Assembly: GCA_020634035.1 (NCBI GenBank)
Contig: JACKCM010000005.1
Coordinates: forward strand, 496,001 to 560,000
Source: Candidatus Obscuribacterales bacterium
Lineage (GTDB): Bacteria; Cyanobacteriota; Vampirovibrionia; Obscuribacterales; Obscuribacteraceae
Length of the DNA: 64,000 nt
Direction of reading: 5' to 3'
The translations under genes were made by a program, and so were the position numbers. The notes beneath the pieces are model-generated. The model ran no database searches and was not told the DNA's origin. It worked only from the letters and a program-made list of their open reading frames with translations. Of this stretch, positions 8,581 through 17,372 are shown in pieces (position 1 is the first letter of the stretch; every line of letters starts with the position of its first letter).

Positions 8581-11136
8581 TCAGCTCTTCTGCTTAGATT
8601 CTTCTGCCTTGGCTGAAGCGCTTTTGGAAGATTCTTTATCTGATTCCGAACTAGAACCGTTGTCTCCATCTTTGCTCTCGACCTTACCTGACTTGCGGAA
8701 TTTGATCTTGCCTTCTTCTGCGTAGGCGGTGATCACATCGCCGGCTTTATATTCGCCGCGCAGCATCTCTTCTGCCAGGCTGTCTTCAAGCAGAGTCTGG
8801 ATGGCCCGACGCAGAGGTCTGGCACCATATTCTGGTTGATAGCCTTCTTTGGCGATTACATCTTTGGCGCTGTCTTCTACCACCAGGCTCATTTCTTGCA
8901 CTTCAACCCGCTTTTGCAGCTCGCTCGACATGAGGTCGACGATTTCGCGGATTTCAGAATCGGTGAGCTGTTGGAAGATGATTATTTCATCGACCCTGTT
9001 CAGGAACTCTGGTCGGAAGGTCTTCTTCATCGAGTCCATCACATGGCTCTTGATCTTCTTGTGTTGTTCCGAATGGGCTTTCTCTTTATCGACAGCGACT
9101 TGAAAACCAAGATCCAATCTTGTTTTTGTAATGAACTCAGCACCGGTGTTACTGGTCATGATGATGATTGTGTTCTTGAAATCAACCTTGCGGCCTTTGC
9201 TGTCGGTGAGCTGTCCGTCATCGAGAATCTGGAGCAGCGCGTTGAAAACATCCGGGTGCGCTTTTTCTATCTCATCGAAAAGCACTACGGAATAAGGCTT
9301 GCGCCGTACCGATTCGGTGAGCTGACCGCCTTCTTCGAAGCCGACATAGCCGGGTGGCGAACCTATCAGTTTAGAGGTGGTGTGCTGTTCCATGAATTCG
9401 GACATATCCACCCGAAGCAGAGACTCTTCTGATCCGAAGAAGTAGTCTGCCAGAGCTTTGGCCAGCTCGGTCTTTCCGACACCGGTCGGTCCGGAGAAGA
9501 TAAAGCTGCCGATCGGCCGCTTCGGATTCTTGAGACCGACCCGGGCTCGACGAATGGCTTTGCAAACCGCGTCCACGGCTTCGTCCTGACCGATGACCCG
9601 TTCATGCAATTCGTCCGACATATGCAGAAGACGCTCGGATTCGGTCTCGGAGAGCTTGAGCAGAGGAACACCGGTCCAGTTGCTGATCACATGGGTGACC
9701 TCTTCGGCTGTAACCACCGGTTTTTCGGTTTCTAATTTGGACTGTCTGCTTTTCTGGACTTCAGCCAGCTCTTCGTTGAGCTTGTTCTCTTTTTCGCGAA
9801 GGTCGGCGGCAGCTTCGAATTCCTGGTTGCGAATCGCTTGCTCTTTCTCGATTTTGATGTCTTTGAGCTTTTTCTTGATCTCTTTGCCCTCGGGCGGCAG
9901 AGAGCTGGCGCGCAGACGAACACGAGAGGCGGCTTCGTCTATTACGTCAATGGCTTTATCCGGCAGGAACCTGTCGGTGATGTATCTCTGGGAGAGAATA
10001 ACCGCTTGCTCCAGCGCATCATCATCGATGATCAGCCGGTGGTGCTCTTCATACTTGTGGCGGATACCCTCAAGAATTTCGATGCTCTCTTCGGCTGTGG
10101 GCGGATCGACCATAATTGGCTGGAAACGACGCTCTAGAGCAGCGTCTTTTTCTATCTGTTTGCGATACTCATCGATGGTGGTGGCACCGATACATTGCAA
10201 CTCGCCCCGAGAAAGAGACGGCTTCAATATGTTGGCTGCGTCGATAGAGCCTTCGGCGGCACCGGCACCGACTATATTGTGCAATTCGTCGATAACCAGA
10301 ATGACGTCTTTTGCTTCTTTTATCTCATCGATAATTTTTTTGACGCGCTCTTCGAACTCTCCGCGAAACTTCGTGCCGGCAAGAAGAAGCCCGATATCGA
10401 GTTGACAGAGTCGCTTATCTGCGAGGATATCCGGGATGTCGTTGTTGGCGATTCTTATGGCCAGGGCTTCGGCGATGGCGGTTTTACCGACGCCGGGTTC
10501 GCCGAGCAGAACCGGATTATTCTTGGTTCTTCTACCGAGAATCTGAATAACCCTTTCGATCTCTTTCAGTCTTCCGACCACCGGATCGAGCTTTCTTTGC
10601 TTGGCTTCTGCGGTCAGGTCAAGGCAATATTCGTCTAGAGTGGGAGATTTGGTCCGACCTTTTTGACGGCTGCCGGACGAAGTAGAAGCGGTGGAGCCGC
10701 CTTTAGATTCGATTAGTTCGAGGGTACTCTGTTTGAGTTTTTCGATATCAACTCCGATTTTTTCGAGTACTCTGGAGGCTATGCCGTCGCCTTCACGGAT
10801 GATACCAAGCAGAAGGTGCTCGGTGCCTATGTAATTGTGTCCGAGTTGACGCGCTTCATCCCAGGAGAGCTCCAGTACACGCTTGGCTCGAGGTGTGAAG
10901 GGGATTTCGATGGCGACATGACCGGAGCCCCTGCCGATAATCTTTTCTATCTCGACCCGGGCTTCTTTCAAGTTGACACCCATCGACTTGAGGACCTTGG
11001 CACCAATGCCGGTGCCTTCTCCGATCAGACCCAGAAGTATGAGTTCAGTACTGACAAAATTGTGACCAAGTCTTCGCGCTTCTTCTTGAGAAAGCATGAT
11101 TACTTTTATGGCTTTCTCGGTAAATCGTTCGAACAT
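8581..11136 (-). CDS. clpC: ClpC, AAA+ unfoldase subunit of the Clp protease
   Basis: 851 residues from ATG 11136. Order of domains: two N-terminal Clp repeats (MFERFTEKAIKVIMLSQEEA onward), AAA1 with GEPGVGKTAIAE and VILVIDELH, a UVR-type linker (AIRNQEFEAAADLREKENKL), and AAA2 with GPTGVGKTELAK and VVLFDEIEKAHPD. A C-terminal D2-small domain includes the DLGF tripeptide region expected to dock ClpP. ClpC unfolds substrates for ClpP and normally needs adaptors; no clpP or adaptor gene is in the window. The last ~35 residues are a Ser/Glu/Lys tail not usual for ClpC and probably disordered. No CIRCE or CtsR-type operator was recognised in the 133 bases upstream. Confidence 0.97.
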   Translation of the reverse strand: MFERFTEKAIKVIMLSQEEARRLGHNFVSTELILLGLIGEGTGIGAKVLKSMGVNLKEARVEIEKIIGRGSGHVAIEIPFTPRAKRVLELSWDEARQLGHNYIGTEHLLLGIIREGDGIASRVLEKIGVDIEKLKQSTLELIESKGGSTASTSSGSRQKGRTKSPTLDEYCLDLTAEAKQRKLDPVVGRLKEIERVIQILGRRTKNNPVLLGEPGVGKTAIAEALAIRIANNDIPDILADKRLCQLDIGLLLAGTKFRGEFEERVKKIIDEIKEAKDVILVIDELHNIVGAGAAEGSIDAANILKPSLSRGELQCIGATTIDEYRKQIEKDAALERRFQPIMVDPPTAEESIEILEGIRHKYEEHHRLIIDDDALEQAVILSQRYITDRFLPDKAIDVIDEAASRVRLRASSLPPEGKEIKKKLKDIKIEKEQAIRNQEFEAAADLREKENKLNEELAEVQKSRQSKLETEKPVVTAEEVTHVISNWTGVPLLKLSETESERLLHMSDELHERVIGQDEAVDAVCKAIRRARVGLKNPKRPIGSFIFSGPTGVGKTELAKALADYFFGSEESLLRVDMSEFMEQHTTSKLIGSPPGYVGFEEGGQLTESVRRKPYSVVLFDEIEKAHPDVFNALLQILDDGQLTDSKGRKVDFKNTIIIMTSNTGAEFITKTRLDLGFQVAVDKEKAHSEQHKKIKSHVMDSMKKTFRPEFLNRVDEIIIFQQLTDSEIREIVDLMSSELQKRVEVQEMSLVVEDSAKDVIAKEGYQPEYGARPLRRAIQTLLEDSLAEEMLRGEYKAGDVITAYAEEGKIKFRKSGKVESKDGDNGSSSESDKESSKSASAKAEESKQKS

Positions 11137-11269
11137 AATGCTTGTTAATTGGAAACCTGATAAAAGTGGGCAACTACAAACTGATGATTAGTTAGTGAAT
11201 TCAGGCACTATTCTAACACTTGTACGAGGTCAGGGGGCAGGTTTTACAAATTGCCTTTAGGTTTCAGGC

Positions 11270-11989
11270 TCATCTTCGGTAGTCGGCTGCTTGATTTATA
11301 GAGTTGGCCAGATCCGAATAACCTTTCCAAGATCTCTGTAAACCCTGGACCCCGGCGCTTACTTGATGGGCCGGATCACCCAGAGCCGAGGAGGGGGGCT
11401 TGGGCAATTTACTCAACATGCTCTTGGCTTGATCGTTACCCTTCTTGGCTGCGTCCTTCAGGTACCAGACTGCTTCATTCTGGTTGATTGGTGAATTCTT
11501 CACGTCAAGAGCCAGTTTGCCAAGGGTTACCTGGGCTTCGATTTGCCCGTCCCGAGCCGCCTTTTTCAACCAGGTCGCTGTTTCGAGGCTGACCACTTCG
11601 CTCTTTTTTTCGGTATTCAATAGAAGATGACCAAGTCTCGATTCAGCCTCGGGCAGTCCGGAATTGGCGGCTTTTCGGTAATAGCTGATCGCTTTCTCCG
11701 TATCTTTTTCAACGCCTACTCCATTTTCATAGAGCATGCCCAAAAGAGTCTGGGCTTTGGCATGTCCTTTATCAGCCGCCTCTTTCAGGCGACGATGGGC
11801 GCCTTTGAAGTCTTTTCCTTTTATGCTTCGACAGGCCAGGGTGTAGCTGTCTTCATGATTGTGAAACAGCGCCCGGGCCAAAAACAGTCCTTCTGCCACG
11901 ATCACCGCGATCAGAAGAATAATCAGTGTGTTTACAACCTTGTGACCGGAATTCGGTAAGAATGACTGCTTTGGCATGATCTTTATCAT
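11270..11989 (-). CDS. Membrane-anchored Sel1-repeat (TPR-like) protein
   Basis: 239 residues. Two in-frame ATGs (11989 and 11977) follow GGAGG; the first has short spacing and the second long, so the exact start is open. One N-terminal membrane anchor (TLIILLIAVIVAEGLFLARALF, ~21-42) is followed by Sel1-like repeats with the A-x2-G-x4-A-x4-L-G-x2-Y pattern: KAQTLLGMLYENGVGVEKD, KAISYYRKAANSGLPEAES, WLKKAARDGQIEAQVTLGK and WYLKDAAKKGNDQAKSML. Such repeats act as protein-interaction scaffolds. It starts 19 bases after the mscS-like gene on the same strand, suggesting an operon and a shared membrane role. Confidence 0.85.
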   Translation of the reverse strand: MIKIMPKQSFLPNSGHKVVNTLIILLIAVIVAEGLFLARALFHNHEDSYTLACRSIKGKDFKGAHRRLKEAADKGHAKAQTLLGMLYENGVGVEKDTEKAISYYRKAANSGLPEAESRLGHLLLNTEKKSEVVSLETATWLKKAARDGQIEAQVTLGKLALDVKNSPINQNEAVWYLKDAAKKGNDQAKSMLSKLPKPPSSALGDPAHQVSAGVQGLQRSWKGYSDLANSINQAADYRR

Positions 11990-12008
11990 CCGCCTCCGTC
12001 TGAACTCT

Positions 12009-13379
12009 TCAAACTACATCTTCGGCGGATCGCTCAGAAATGGCAAGAGCATAGCTGGGAGAGCTACCGTCCTTGTTCTTGCCGGGATAGACCGTCATAT
12101 GGGGGTAAGGGATCTCTATGCCTTCTTGATCGAATCTCAATTTGATTCGACGGTTGTATTCTCTACCTACCATCCACTGTCTTCCCGGGCTGGTCTTGAT
12201 CCGCGCTCTTATAATAACTGCCGATGATTCGAAGCGCTGAACACCCATGACTTCCAGGTCGCCGAGCAGATGCGGAGAATATTTCTCCTCTTCGTGCATC
12301 TCTTTGTCGATCTCTTTCAATATACTGATCACTGCATCGGTATTTTCTTTGTATGCAATCCCGATATCGAATAGATATCTAGAGAAGTCCTTGGTCATAT
12401 TGGTGACAACGGTTATCTCTCCACTGGGGATGTAATGAACACTGCCCCGGACATCCCGGAGCGCAACCATTCTCAAGGTTACTTTTTCGACTGTGCCTTT
12501 TTTGTCCGCGATGGAGACCACGTCTCCTACTCGAATTTGATCTTCTAAAAGAATGAAGAACCCGGAGATCATATCTTTGACCAGGCTCTGGGCCCCGAAT
12601 CCGGCAGCCAGGGTCAATACTCCGGCACCGGCTAGAATTGGAGCTATGTCTATTTTGAGCTCTTTGAGAATCATCATCCCGGCAGTGGCCAGGATGCCCC
12701 CGATGAGCAGATAGCGAATTACCGAACTCACAGTGGTGGCACGCTTTTTCAACTCCGAGCCCTGGCGATCTTTAGAGATTAGCTTGATGGTGTTCTTGGC
12801 GATCAGATTGGCTGTGGTAATCGCCACCACTGTCAGTATCAAGATAAGGCTTATCTTCATGCCTTCTTCAATAAAAATTTCAATCAAGTCGGTCTCTATC
12901 TCTTCTTTGGTCAATGGTCTGGCCGGAGTACTGCCGCCTCTTTTCTCTATAAGAGAGCGCGTGGACTTTTCGATGATGCGCATCACCGGGCTGGCATGCC
13001 TGTTCTTTTTCTTGGTCTCTTCAAGTCCTTTCTTGTTCGTTCCCGAGCCTGCTTCATCCATCTCTTGTTCGGGATCCCAGTTCTCCAGTTCACTTTGATC
13101 TTGAGGCACCGGTGAAGATAGAGCTTCATTCCCTTCCGTAACTCCCGATTCTGGTGGAGATTCGAGGGGGGTCTCTTTGTCTTTTGCCGAATCAGGGCTG
13201 TCCGAACTCTGACCGGCTGTCTGAGTGGCTGTGTCTTGACCCCTGTCGGACATCTGTTCGATCTTCTCTTTGCCCGGGCTGTCTTCCGGGGCGGCAGCCT
13301 GCAGCGCCGATTGGGCTGAGAGAAAGCCTGTGGTGAGAAGAATAGATATAAATAGGACAGAGTGTTTGCGTGCTTTCAT
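12009..13379 (-). CDS. MscS-family mechanosensitive channel with long acidic N-terminal region
   Basis: 456 residues from ATG 13379. A signal peptide (VLFISILLTTGFLSAQSALQA) is followed by ~120 residues rich in Ser, Glu, Asp and Pro, then three membrane segments (ISLILILTVVAITTANLIA, IRYLLIGGILATAGMMIL and the pore helix). The pore-lining TM3 motif LTLAAGFGAQSLVKDMISG and the following IRVGDVVSI are diagnostic of MscS. The cytoplasmic beta and alpha/beta domains follow. These channels release solutes on hypo-osmotic shock; otsA/otsB and a debranching-type enzyme elsewhere in the window fit an osmolyte economy. The acidic extracytoplasmic leader is longer than in small MscS proteins. Confidence 0.9.
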   Translation of the reverse strand: MKARKHSVLFISILLTTGFLSAQSALQAAAPEDSPGKEKIEQMSDRGQDTATQTAGQSSDSPDSAKDKETPLESPPESGVTEGNEALSSPVPQDQSELENWDPEQEMDEAGSGTNKKGLEETKKKNRHASPVMRIIEKSTRSLIEKRGGSTPARPLTKEEIETDLIEIFIEEGMKISLILILTVVAITTANLIAKNTIKLISKDRQGSELKKRATTVSSVIRYLLIGGILATAGMMILKELKIDIAPILAGAGVLTLAAGFGAQSLVKDMISGFFILLEDQIRVGDVVSIADKKGTVEKVTLRMVALRDVRGSVHYIPSGEITVVTNMTKDFSRYLFDIGIAYKENTDAVISILKEIDKEMHEEEKYSPHLLGDLEVMGVQRFESSAVIIRARIKTSPGRQWMVGREYNRRIKLRFDQEGIEIPYPHMTVYPGKNKDGSSPSYALAISERSAEDVV

Positions 13380-13683
13380 TTAATAGAAGTGCTTCTGAAC
13401 CGGCTGAATCTGAGGAATAATTCTAGCTCTTAAAAATTTGAATCTTCTTTAAGCGCAACACAACTCTTAAAGAAGGGTAGTTAATGCTGATTAATCGGCA
13501 TCGTCTCCCACCGATGGAGCTATTGAGAGTTTCTTCCAGGCTCATTGGAGCTGTTTTCGAGAGAATCTTTCATGAAACTTACGAGAAGTAAAGAGAAGAA
13601 GCGGAACCTTTTGCTAGACTTCGAAGTCTCGGTTCACGCATTGGTTCCTTTAGCCAATTAGTCTGGACCATATAAATACTCAA
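13380..13683. promoter_or_regulatory. Divergent intergenic region with a 10-base perfect inverted repeat
   Basis: 304 bases between the mscS-like and MFS genes without a credible ORF. CTTCTTTAAG (13444-13453) and CTTAAAGAAG (13466-13475) form a perfect 10-base inverted repeat with a 12-base loop, and a second short palindrome centred on GATTAATC follows near 13488-13496. No run of T follows in either direction, so an operator or transcript hairpin is more likely than a terminator. Confidence 0.5.
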
Positions 13684-14973
13684 ATGGTGTCTATGCTCGC
13701 ATCCCGTAACGATCTTCCCCTCTGGATTTTGCAAACCTTTCGCTCATTGCGGAGCGAAGACTATCGTACCTACGCACTGTCGCAGCTGATCTCAAACTGT
13801 GGAACATGGATTCAGCTCACTGTAATCAGCTGGCTGGTCCTCGATCTGACCGGCTCGCCTTTCATGCTCGGTCTCGTTAACTTCCTTCGTCTTGCCCCGG
13901 TTGCTTTTCTGGGCTTTCTCGGCGGTATCCTCGCCGACCGTCTCGACCGCAAGCGTATTCTAATCTGTACCAAAATCCTGATGTTTCTCCAGGCTACTTT
14001 GCTTGGAGTCCTGACTATTTCAGGCGTTCTTCAAACGTGGCATGTCCTGCTTCTGGCATTTCTCCTGGGTATTTCGAACGCTATCGATTTGCCGGCCAAA
14101 CAGTCCATAACTTTCAATCTGGTCCCGCGCAAGGACCTTATCAATGCTGTTAGCTTGAATACATCGAGTTTTCATGCCTCCAGGGCAGTGGGACCGGTTA
14201 TTGCCATCGCCATTGTCTATTCTCTGGGACCGAAGCTGGGTGAAGGAATCTGCTTTATTCTCAACGGATTGAGCTTCCTCTTCGTCATCTGGGCACTGCT
14301 CAAAATCCAGATAAAATCAACGGCTCGCAAAAAAGCCCAGGAAGCAGGTATGAAAGAGGGCTTTATCAAATGCCTGGATTTCATCAGAGAAAATCCCAAT
14401 GTCAGAACTGTCTTTACCCTGGGAATCATATCCAGTTTGCTATGCATGCAGTACATCGTGATGATGCCGGTTTTTGCAAAGCAGGTTCTGGATAGAGAGA
14501 TAGACGGATTCGGTATTCTCATGTCCGGAGCGGCTCTGGGTTCTTTTCTGGGGGCGATGCTCCTGGCTAACAAAGCCCGTACCGGAGAGAGCTTGAAAAG
14601 GGTTATTTTCTTTGCCTCCCTGGGCTTCGCCGTCGCTCTTATCTGCTTTTCTCTATCTACCAGTTTCGCTCTCTCAACAGTTTTCGCATTTGTAATCGGA
14701 CTTTTCAGCACCACCCAGATGAGCGCCAGTAATTCGCTGGTGCAACTGGAGGTCGATGATTCGCTCCGGGGTCGGGTGCTCAGTCTCTGGATGACCTTTG
14801 TGGTCGGTATAGGACCGGTGGGAGGTGTTCTGGTGGGGCTTTTTGCCACACACTATGGAGCGCCGGCTACCATGGCTGTCTCCGGACTGTTGGCGCTGGT
14901 TCTCTCGGCGCTGACTGTGGCGCTAAAAAGCAGCGAGAACCCTGCTTCTAAAGAGATAAAGCTTCCCGGTTAG
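13684..14973 (+). CDS. MFS transporter (EntS/MFS_3-like exporter)
   Basis: 429 residues from ATG 13684 with about 12 hydrophobic segments. The N-terminus carries SLRSEDYRTYALSQLIS followed by WIQLTVISWLVLDLTGSPF, the usual opening of MFS_3-type exporters. The loop after TM2 has GGILADRLDRKRIL, the MFS signature D-R-x-x-R/K. A central DLPAKQSITFNLVP and GPVIAIAI also fit the family. These proteins export siderophores, macrolides or other small molecules, but the substrate cannot be read from sequence. It overlaps the convergent secreted-domain gene by four bases. Confidence 0.85.
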   Translation: MVSMLASRNDLPLWILQTFRSLRSEDYRTYALSQLISNCGTWIQLTVISWLVLDLTGSPFMLGLVNFLRLAPVAFLGFLGGILADRLDRKRILICTKILMFLQATLLGVLTISGVLQTWHVLLLAFLLGISNAIDLPAKQSITFNLVPRKDLINAVSLNTSSFHASRAVGPVIAIAIVYSLGPKLGEGICFILNGLSFLFVIWALLKIQIKSTARKKAQEAGMKEGFIKCLDFIRENPNVRTVFTLGIISSLLCMQYIVMMPVFAKQVLDREIDGFGILMSGAALGSFLGAMLLANKARTGESLKRVIFFASLGFAVALICFSLSTSFALSTVFAFVIGLFSTTQMSASNSLVQLEVDDSLRGRVLSLWMTFVVGIGPVGGVLVGLFATHYGAPATMAVSGLLALVLSALTVALKSSENPASKEIKLPG

Positions 14974-15704
14974 TTGCCGTAGCGGTTGGCTCCCCAGTTG
15001 CCTGAGCCTATACTGCCCGTGTTTTTGTAACGATGGGGATTGCGAGTGAAGTCTCGATCGCGGAATCCGTGGCGGTTTAAAATCGCTTTCTCCCTCTCGT
15101 CCCTCTGTCTTCTCAGGTCCTGGCGAATCTCTTCGTCATTTTTGAGATAATCCGGAATCTTCTGGATGGCGTTGCGTTCAGCTATTTCGCAAGATTTTTT
15201 GATTTCGTGGGGAGTCCAGTAGCGATTGCGTCCGTAGTTGATATCTACTTTGCCGCTTTTCTGGCTGAGTGAGCCGCGTTTTGGAACCTTTCTCGATGGC
15301 GACTGGAGTTTGCGGCTCTGGTTATACTGGTCTCCGATACTTCTTTGGATTCTCTCGAGCTTGCCTTTTATTTCGGCGTCACCCTTGCCCGAGCGCACCG
15401 AGCTTTCCATGTCGTTGTAGACGTTCAAATAGCCGTCGATACCGACTCCACGTTTTTTGGCAGCCAGAAGCCAGTTGCGGATGGACTCTCTTTCGGCTCT
15501 GTAAGGACCTTCTACGACTTCTTCTACCTTGCCTTTACGGGCTGTGGTAAAAGCCTGGGGCAGCTGTTGTTTGCTCTCCATTGCCGCAGGAGAGCTTTCA
15601 GGAGCCGCTTTGGCTGATTCTATAGACATGAAGCAGGCGCTGCCCAGGGTTGCGGCTAGCAGAGCGAGATGTTTCAGTGAGAGACGTTGTCTGATTCGGT
15701 ACAT
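14970..15704 (-). CDS. Secreted protein with a domain shared with the TPR protein at 26182-27546
   Basis: 244 residues from ATG 15704. Signal peptide (LALLAATLGSACFMSIESAKA). The mature part contains GPYRAERESIRNWL (66-79), GVGIDGYLNVY (86-96) and GRNRYWTPHEI (158-168). These align without gaps over 61 positions to residues 274-334 of the TPR protein at 26182-27546 (about 14 identities by hand), and the G-x-N-x-YW motif comes about 98 residues after the GP motif in both. The C-terminal third is basic and rich in Arg and Gly. No known family recognised. It lies just downstream of two kinase genes on the same strand. Overlaps the MFS gene end by four bases. Confidence 0.7.
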   Translation of the reverse strand: MYRIRQRLSLKHLALLAATLGSACFMSIESAKAAPESSPAAMESKQQLPQAFTTARKGKVEEVVEGPYRAERESIRNWLLAAKKRGVGIDGYLNVYNDMESSVRSGKGDAEIKGKLERIQRSIGDQYNQSRKLQSPSRKVPKRGSLSQKSGKVDINYGRNRYWTPHEIKKSCEIAERNAIQKIPDYLKNDEEIRQDLRRQRDEREKAILNRHGFRDRDFTRNPHRYKNTGSIGSGNWGANRYGN

Positions 15705-15778
15705 AATTGTGAGCAGGACTGCGGTATCACTCGAAAAGGTACATACCTTTATTTATACCTGAAATTCCAGCCTGTGAA

Positions 15779-17242
15779 TCAGAATCTCTTAGCCGGGCCG
15801 ACTATTTTGCGACGGTTGCTATTAGATGGGGGAGAAATCTTTTTCTCTTGCAGCGGTTTTGTTTCCCTGATCACCCTGCTTTCAACAGCCGGCTGTAGAT
15901 TGCTTTTACTTTTTATGGTGTTAATCGTATGGGCGATTAGAAGTACTGTTGCCACGACTATAAGTGCTGCACAGCCCATGGCGAGCGGCATGAAAGTGCG
16001 GGGATCGAACTTTCTTTTAGGCAGTTCGCTCGGTTTGAATTTTTCGGAAGCTGTTTTTACCCTTGTATTGATCTGCTTATTAATCAGGCTCTCAAGCTCT
16101 ACTTTCTCTTCGATACTTATCTCTTGGTCCGAGTTTTTCAAGAGCTCTTTCAGTCTGGGCAGTTTCACATGGGAGAAATATTGATAGTCTCCTTTCGGGC
16201 TGCTCACATAGTCTTGCCACCATTGGTGGAGATCTCTTTTAAGGTCGTTTATGTTTTCATATCTGTCTACCGGTTCGTACTCCAGCATCTTAGAGAGGAT
16301 GGACTGAAAAGGCACCATCCTCAGTGACCTGATATTGGCGCTGCTCAAGGTCAGGGGGAGGCGATCCGGGTTACAATGAGCCTGCATCATAGTAACCGGC
16401 GTTTTCTCTTCGTAAGGCAACTTGCCGGTCAACATTTCGAAGGCGAGCACCCCTAGAGAATAAATATCCGAACGTTCATCAAGGGGGTCGCCCATACATT
16501 GTTCCGGGCTCATATAGGCAGGTGATCCAAGAACGACCCCTGTTTTAGTTATACGTTGCAGATCTTCTTGCAATTTTGCCAGGCCGAAATCCAGGATTTT
16601 TATATTTACTCCATCGGATGCCGAGCGGATTATTATATTGTCCGGTTTTAAATCGCGATGAATCACTCCGCGTTGGTGAGCGTATTCGAGACCATCGCAG
16701 AGTTGACTCATTATCGAAGCAAATACCTCGGGATCTGTTATCGGCCCATTTTCACCGAGCATTTTCTCCAGGCTGTCGCCTTCGACCAGTTCCATTATTG
16801 AGACGCATGAACTCTCTGGTCCGACCAGGCATTCTCTGGCATCGACGATATTGGGGTGCTTCAGCTTCTCGTAGATCTTAACTTCCCGGGCAAAGCGGGC
16901 TTCGAGTTCTTCGTCTCTGTACTTCAGGGATTTGGCGGCAAAAATATGTCCGGTTTCAATTTCGCGAACACAGTGAACGACCGCCATGGCGCCTTCGCCA
17001 ACAGTGCCCAGAACTTTGTATCTGCCGTCTAAGACTTGCCCTGCGATAGATTCGTCTGCCTGAATACTACTCAGACGATCTTGCACCTGACTGATGCTGA
17101 CCTGGACCCTGGACTGAACAATGTCGAGGTCAAGTTCTTGCTCCGGCAGCGCAATGATGGCGGTGGATGATTTGATCTCAGAGCCTCGACCCATGCCACC
17201 AGGATCTTCGCTCGAGTTCGGATTGCTCGAATTAGTTTTCAT
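15779..17242 (-). CDS. Membrane Ser/Thr protein kinase A (Hanks type)
   Basis: About 487 residues from ATG 17242; an in-frame TTG at 17269 is possible. An N-terminal ~70-residue Ser/Gln-rich leader precedes a complete kinase domain: glycine loop VGEGAMAVVH, invariant Lys in AAKSLKY, catalytic loop HRDLKPDN, DFG in LDFGLAK and activation segment TKTGVVLGSPAYMSPEQ. A juxtamembrane helix (ESLINKQINTRV), one membrane span (~418-440) and a ~47-residue outer tail ending RRKIVGPAKRF follow. It is expected to be active and cytosolic-facing. It has no PASTA or other large sensor; the short tail resembles that of kinase B 100 bases upstream, a tandem duplicate. Confidence 0.93.
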   Translation of the reverse strand: MKTNSSNPNSSEDPGGMGRGSEIKSSTAIIALPEQELDLDIVQSRVQVSISQVQDRLSSIQADESIAGQVLDGRYKVLGTVGEGAMAVVHCVREIETGHIFAAKSLKYRDEELEARFAREVKIYEKLKHPNIVDARECLVGPESSCVSIMELVEGDSLEKMLGENGPITDPEVFASIMSQLCDGLEYAHQRGVIHRDLKPDNIIIRSASDGVNIKILDFGLAKLQEDLQRITKTGVVLGSPAYMSPEQCMGDPLDERSDIYSLGVLAFEMLTGKLPYEEKTPVTMMQAHCNPDRLPLTLSSANIRSLRMVPFQSILSKMLEYEPVDRYENINDLKRDLHQWWQDYVSSPKGDYQYFSHVKLPRLKELLKNSDQEISIEEKVELESLINKQINTRVKTASEKFKPSELPKRKFDPRTFMPLAMGCAALIVVATVLLIAHTINTIKSKSNLQPAVESRVIRETKPLQEKKISPPSNSNRRKIVGPAKRF

Positions 17243-17283
17243 TTTTGGGATTCCGCTCGCTCTGCACAACGCTGACTGCCAGG

Positions 17284-17340
17284 GACCTTAAGGTCGGGGT
17301 ATTAACATCCTACCAACCGCGAGGGACAATTCTGTCCCTC
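17284..17340. promoter_or_regulatory. Two perfect palindromes between tandem kinase genes
   Basis: GACCTTAAGGTC (17284-17295) is a perfect 12-base palindrome, and 17321-17340 is a perfect 8-base inverted repeat (GAGGGACA, loop ATTC, TGTCCCTC). They lie in the ~130-base gap between kinase B's stop and kinase A's ATG. No T-run follows on the minus strand, so an operator or an intercistronic RNA hairpin is likelier than a terminator. Confidence 0.5.
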
Positions 17341-17372
17341 ATATGTGGGATATAGTAAGCCCTTTAGGGTGA

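Noticed and set aside
8836..11148. Long plus-strand open frames (up to 270 codons) across the clpC region
   Set aside because: They lie antisense to clpC, whose complete AAA+ motifs and start are secure; the plus-strand frames are Ser/Arg/Phe rich and show no domain. They are codon-bias shadows.
13444..13475. Terminator call for the 10-base inverted repeat
   Set aside because: No T-run follows in either direction and it lies in a divergent region where neither gene ends.
17321..17340. Terminator call for the hairpin between kinases
   Set aside because: No U-tract follows it on the minus strand, and kinase A is probably read through from kinase B or starts just after it.
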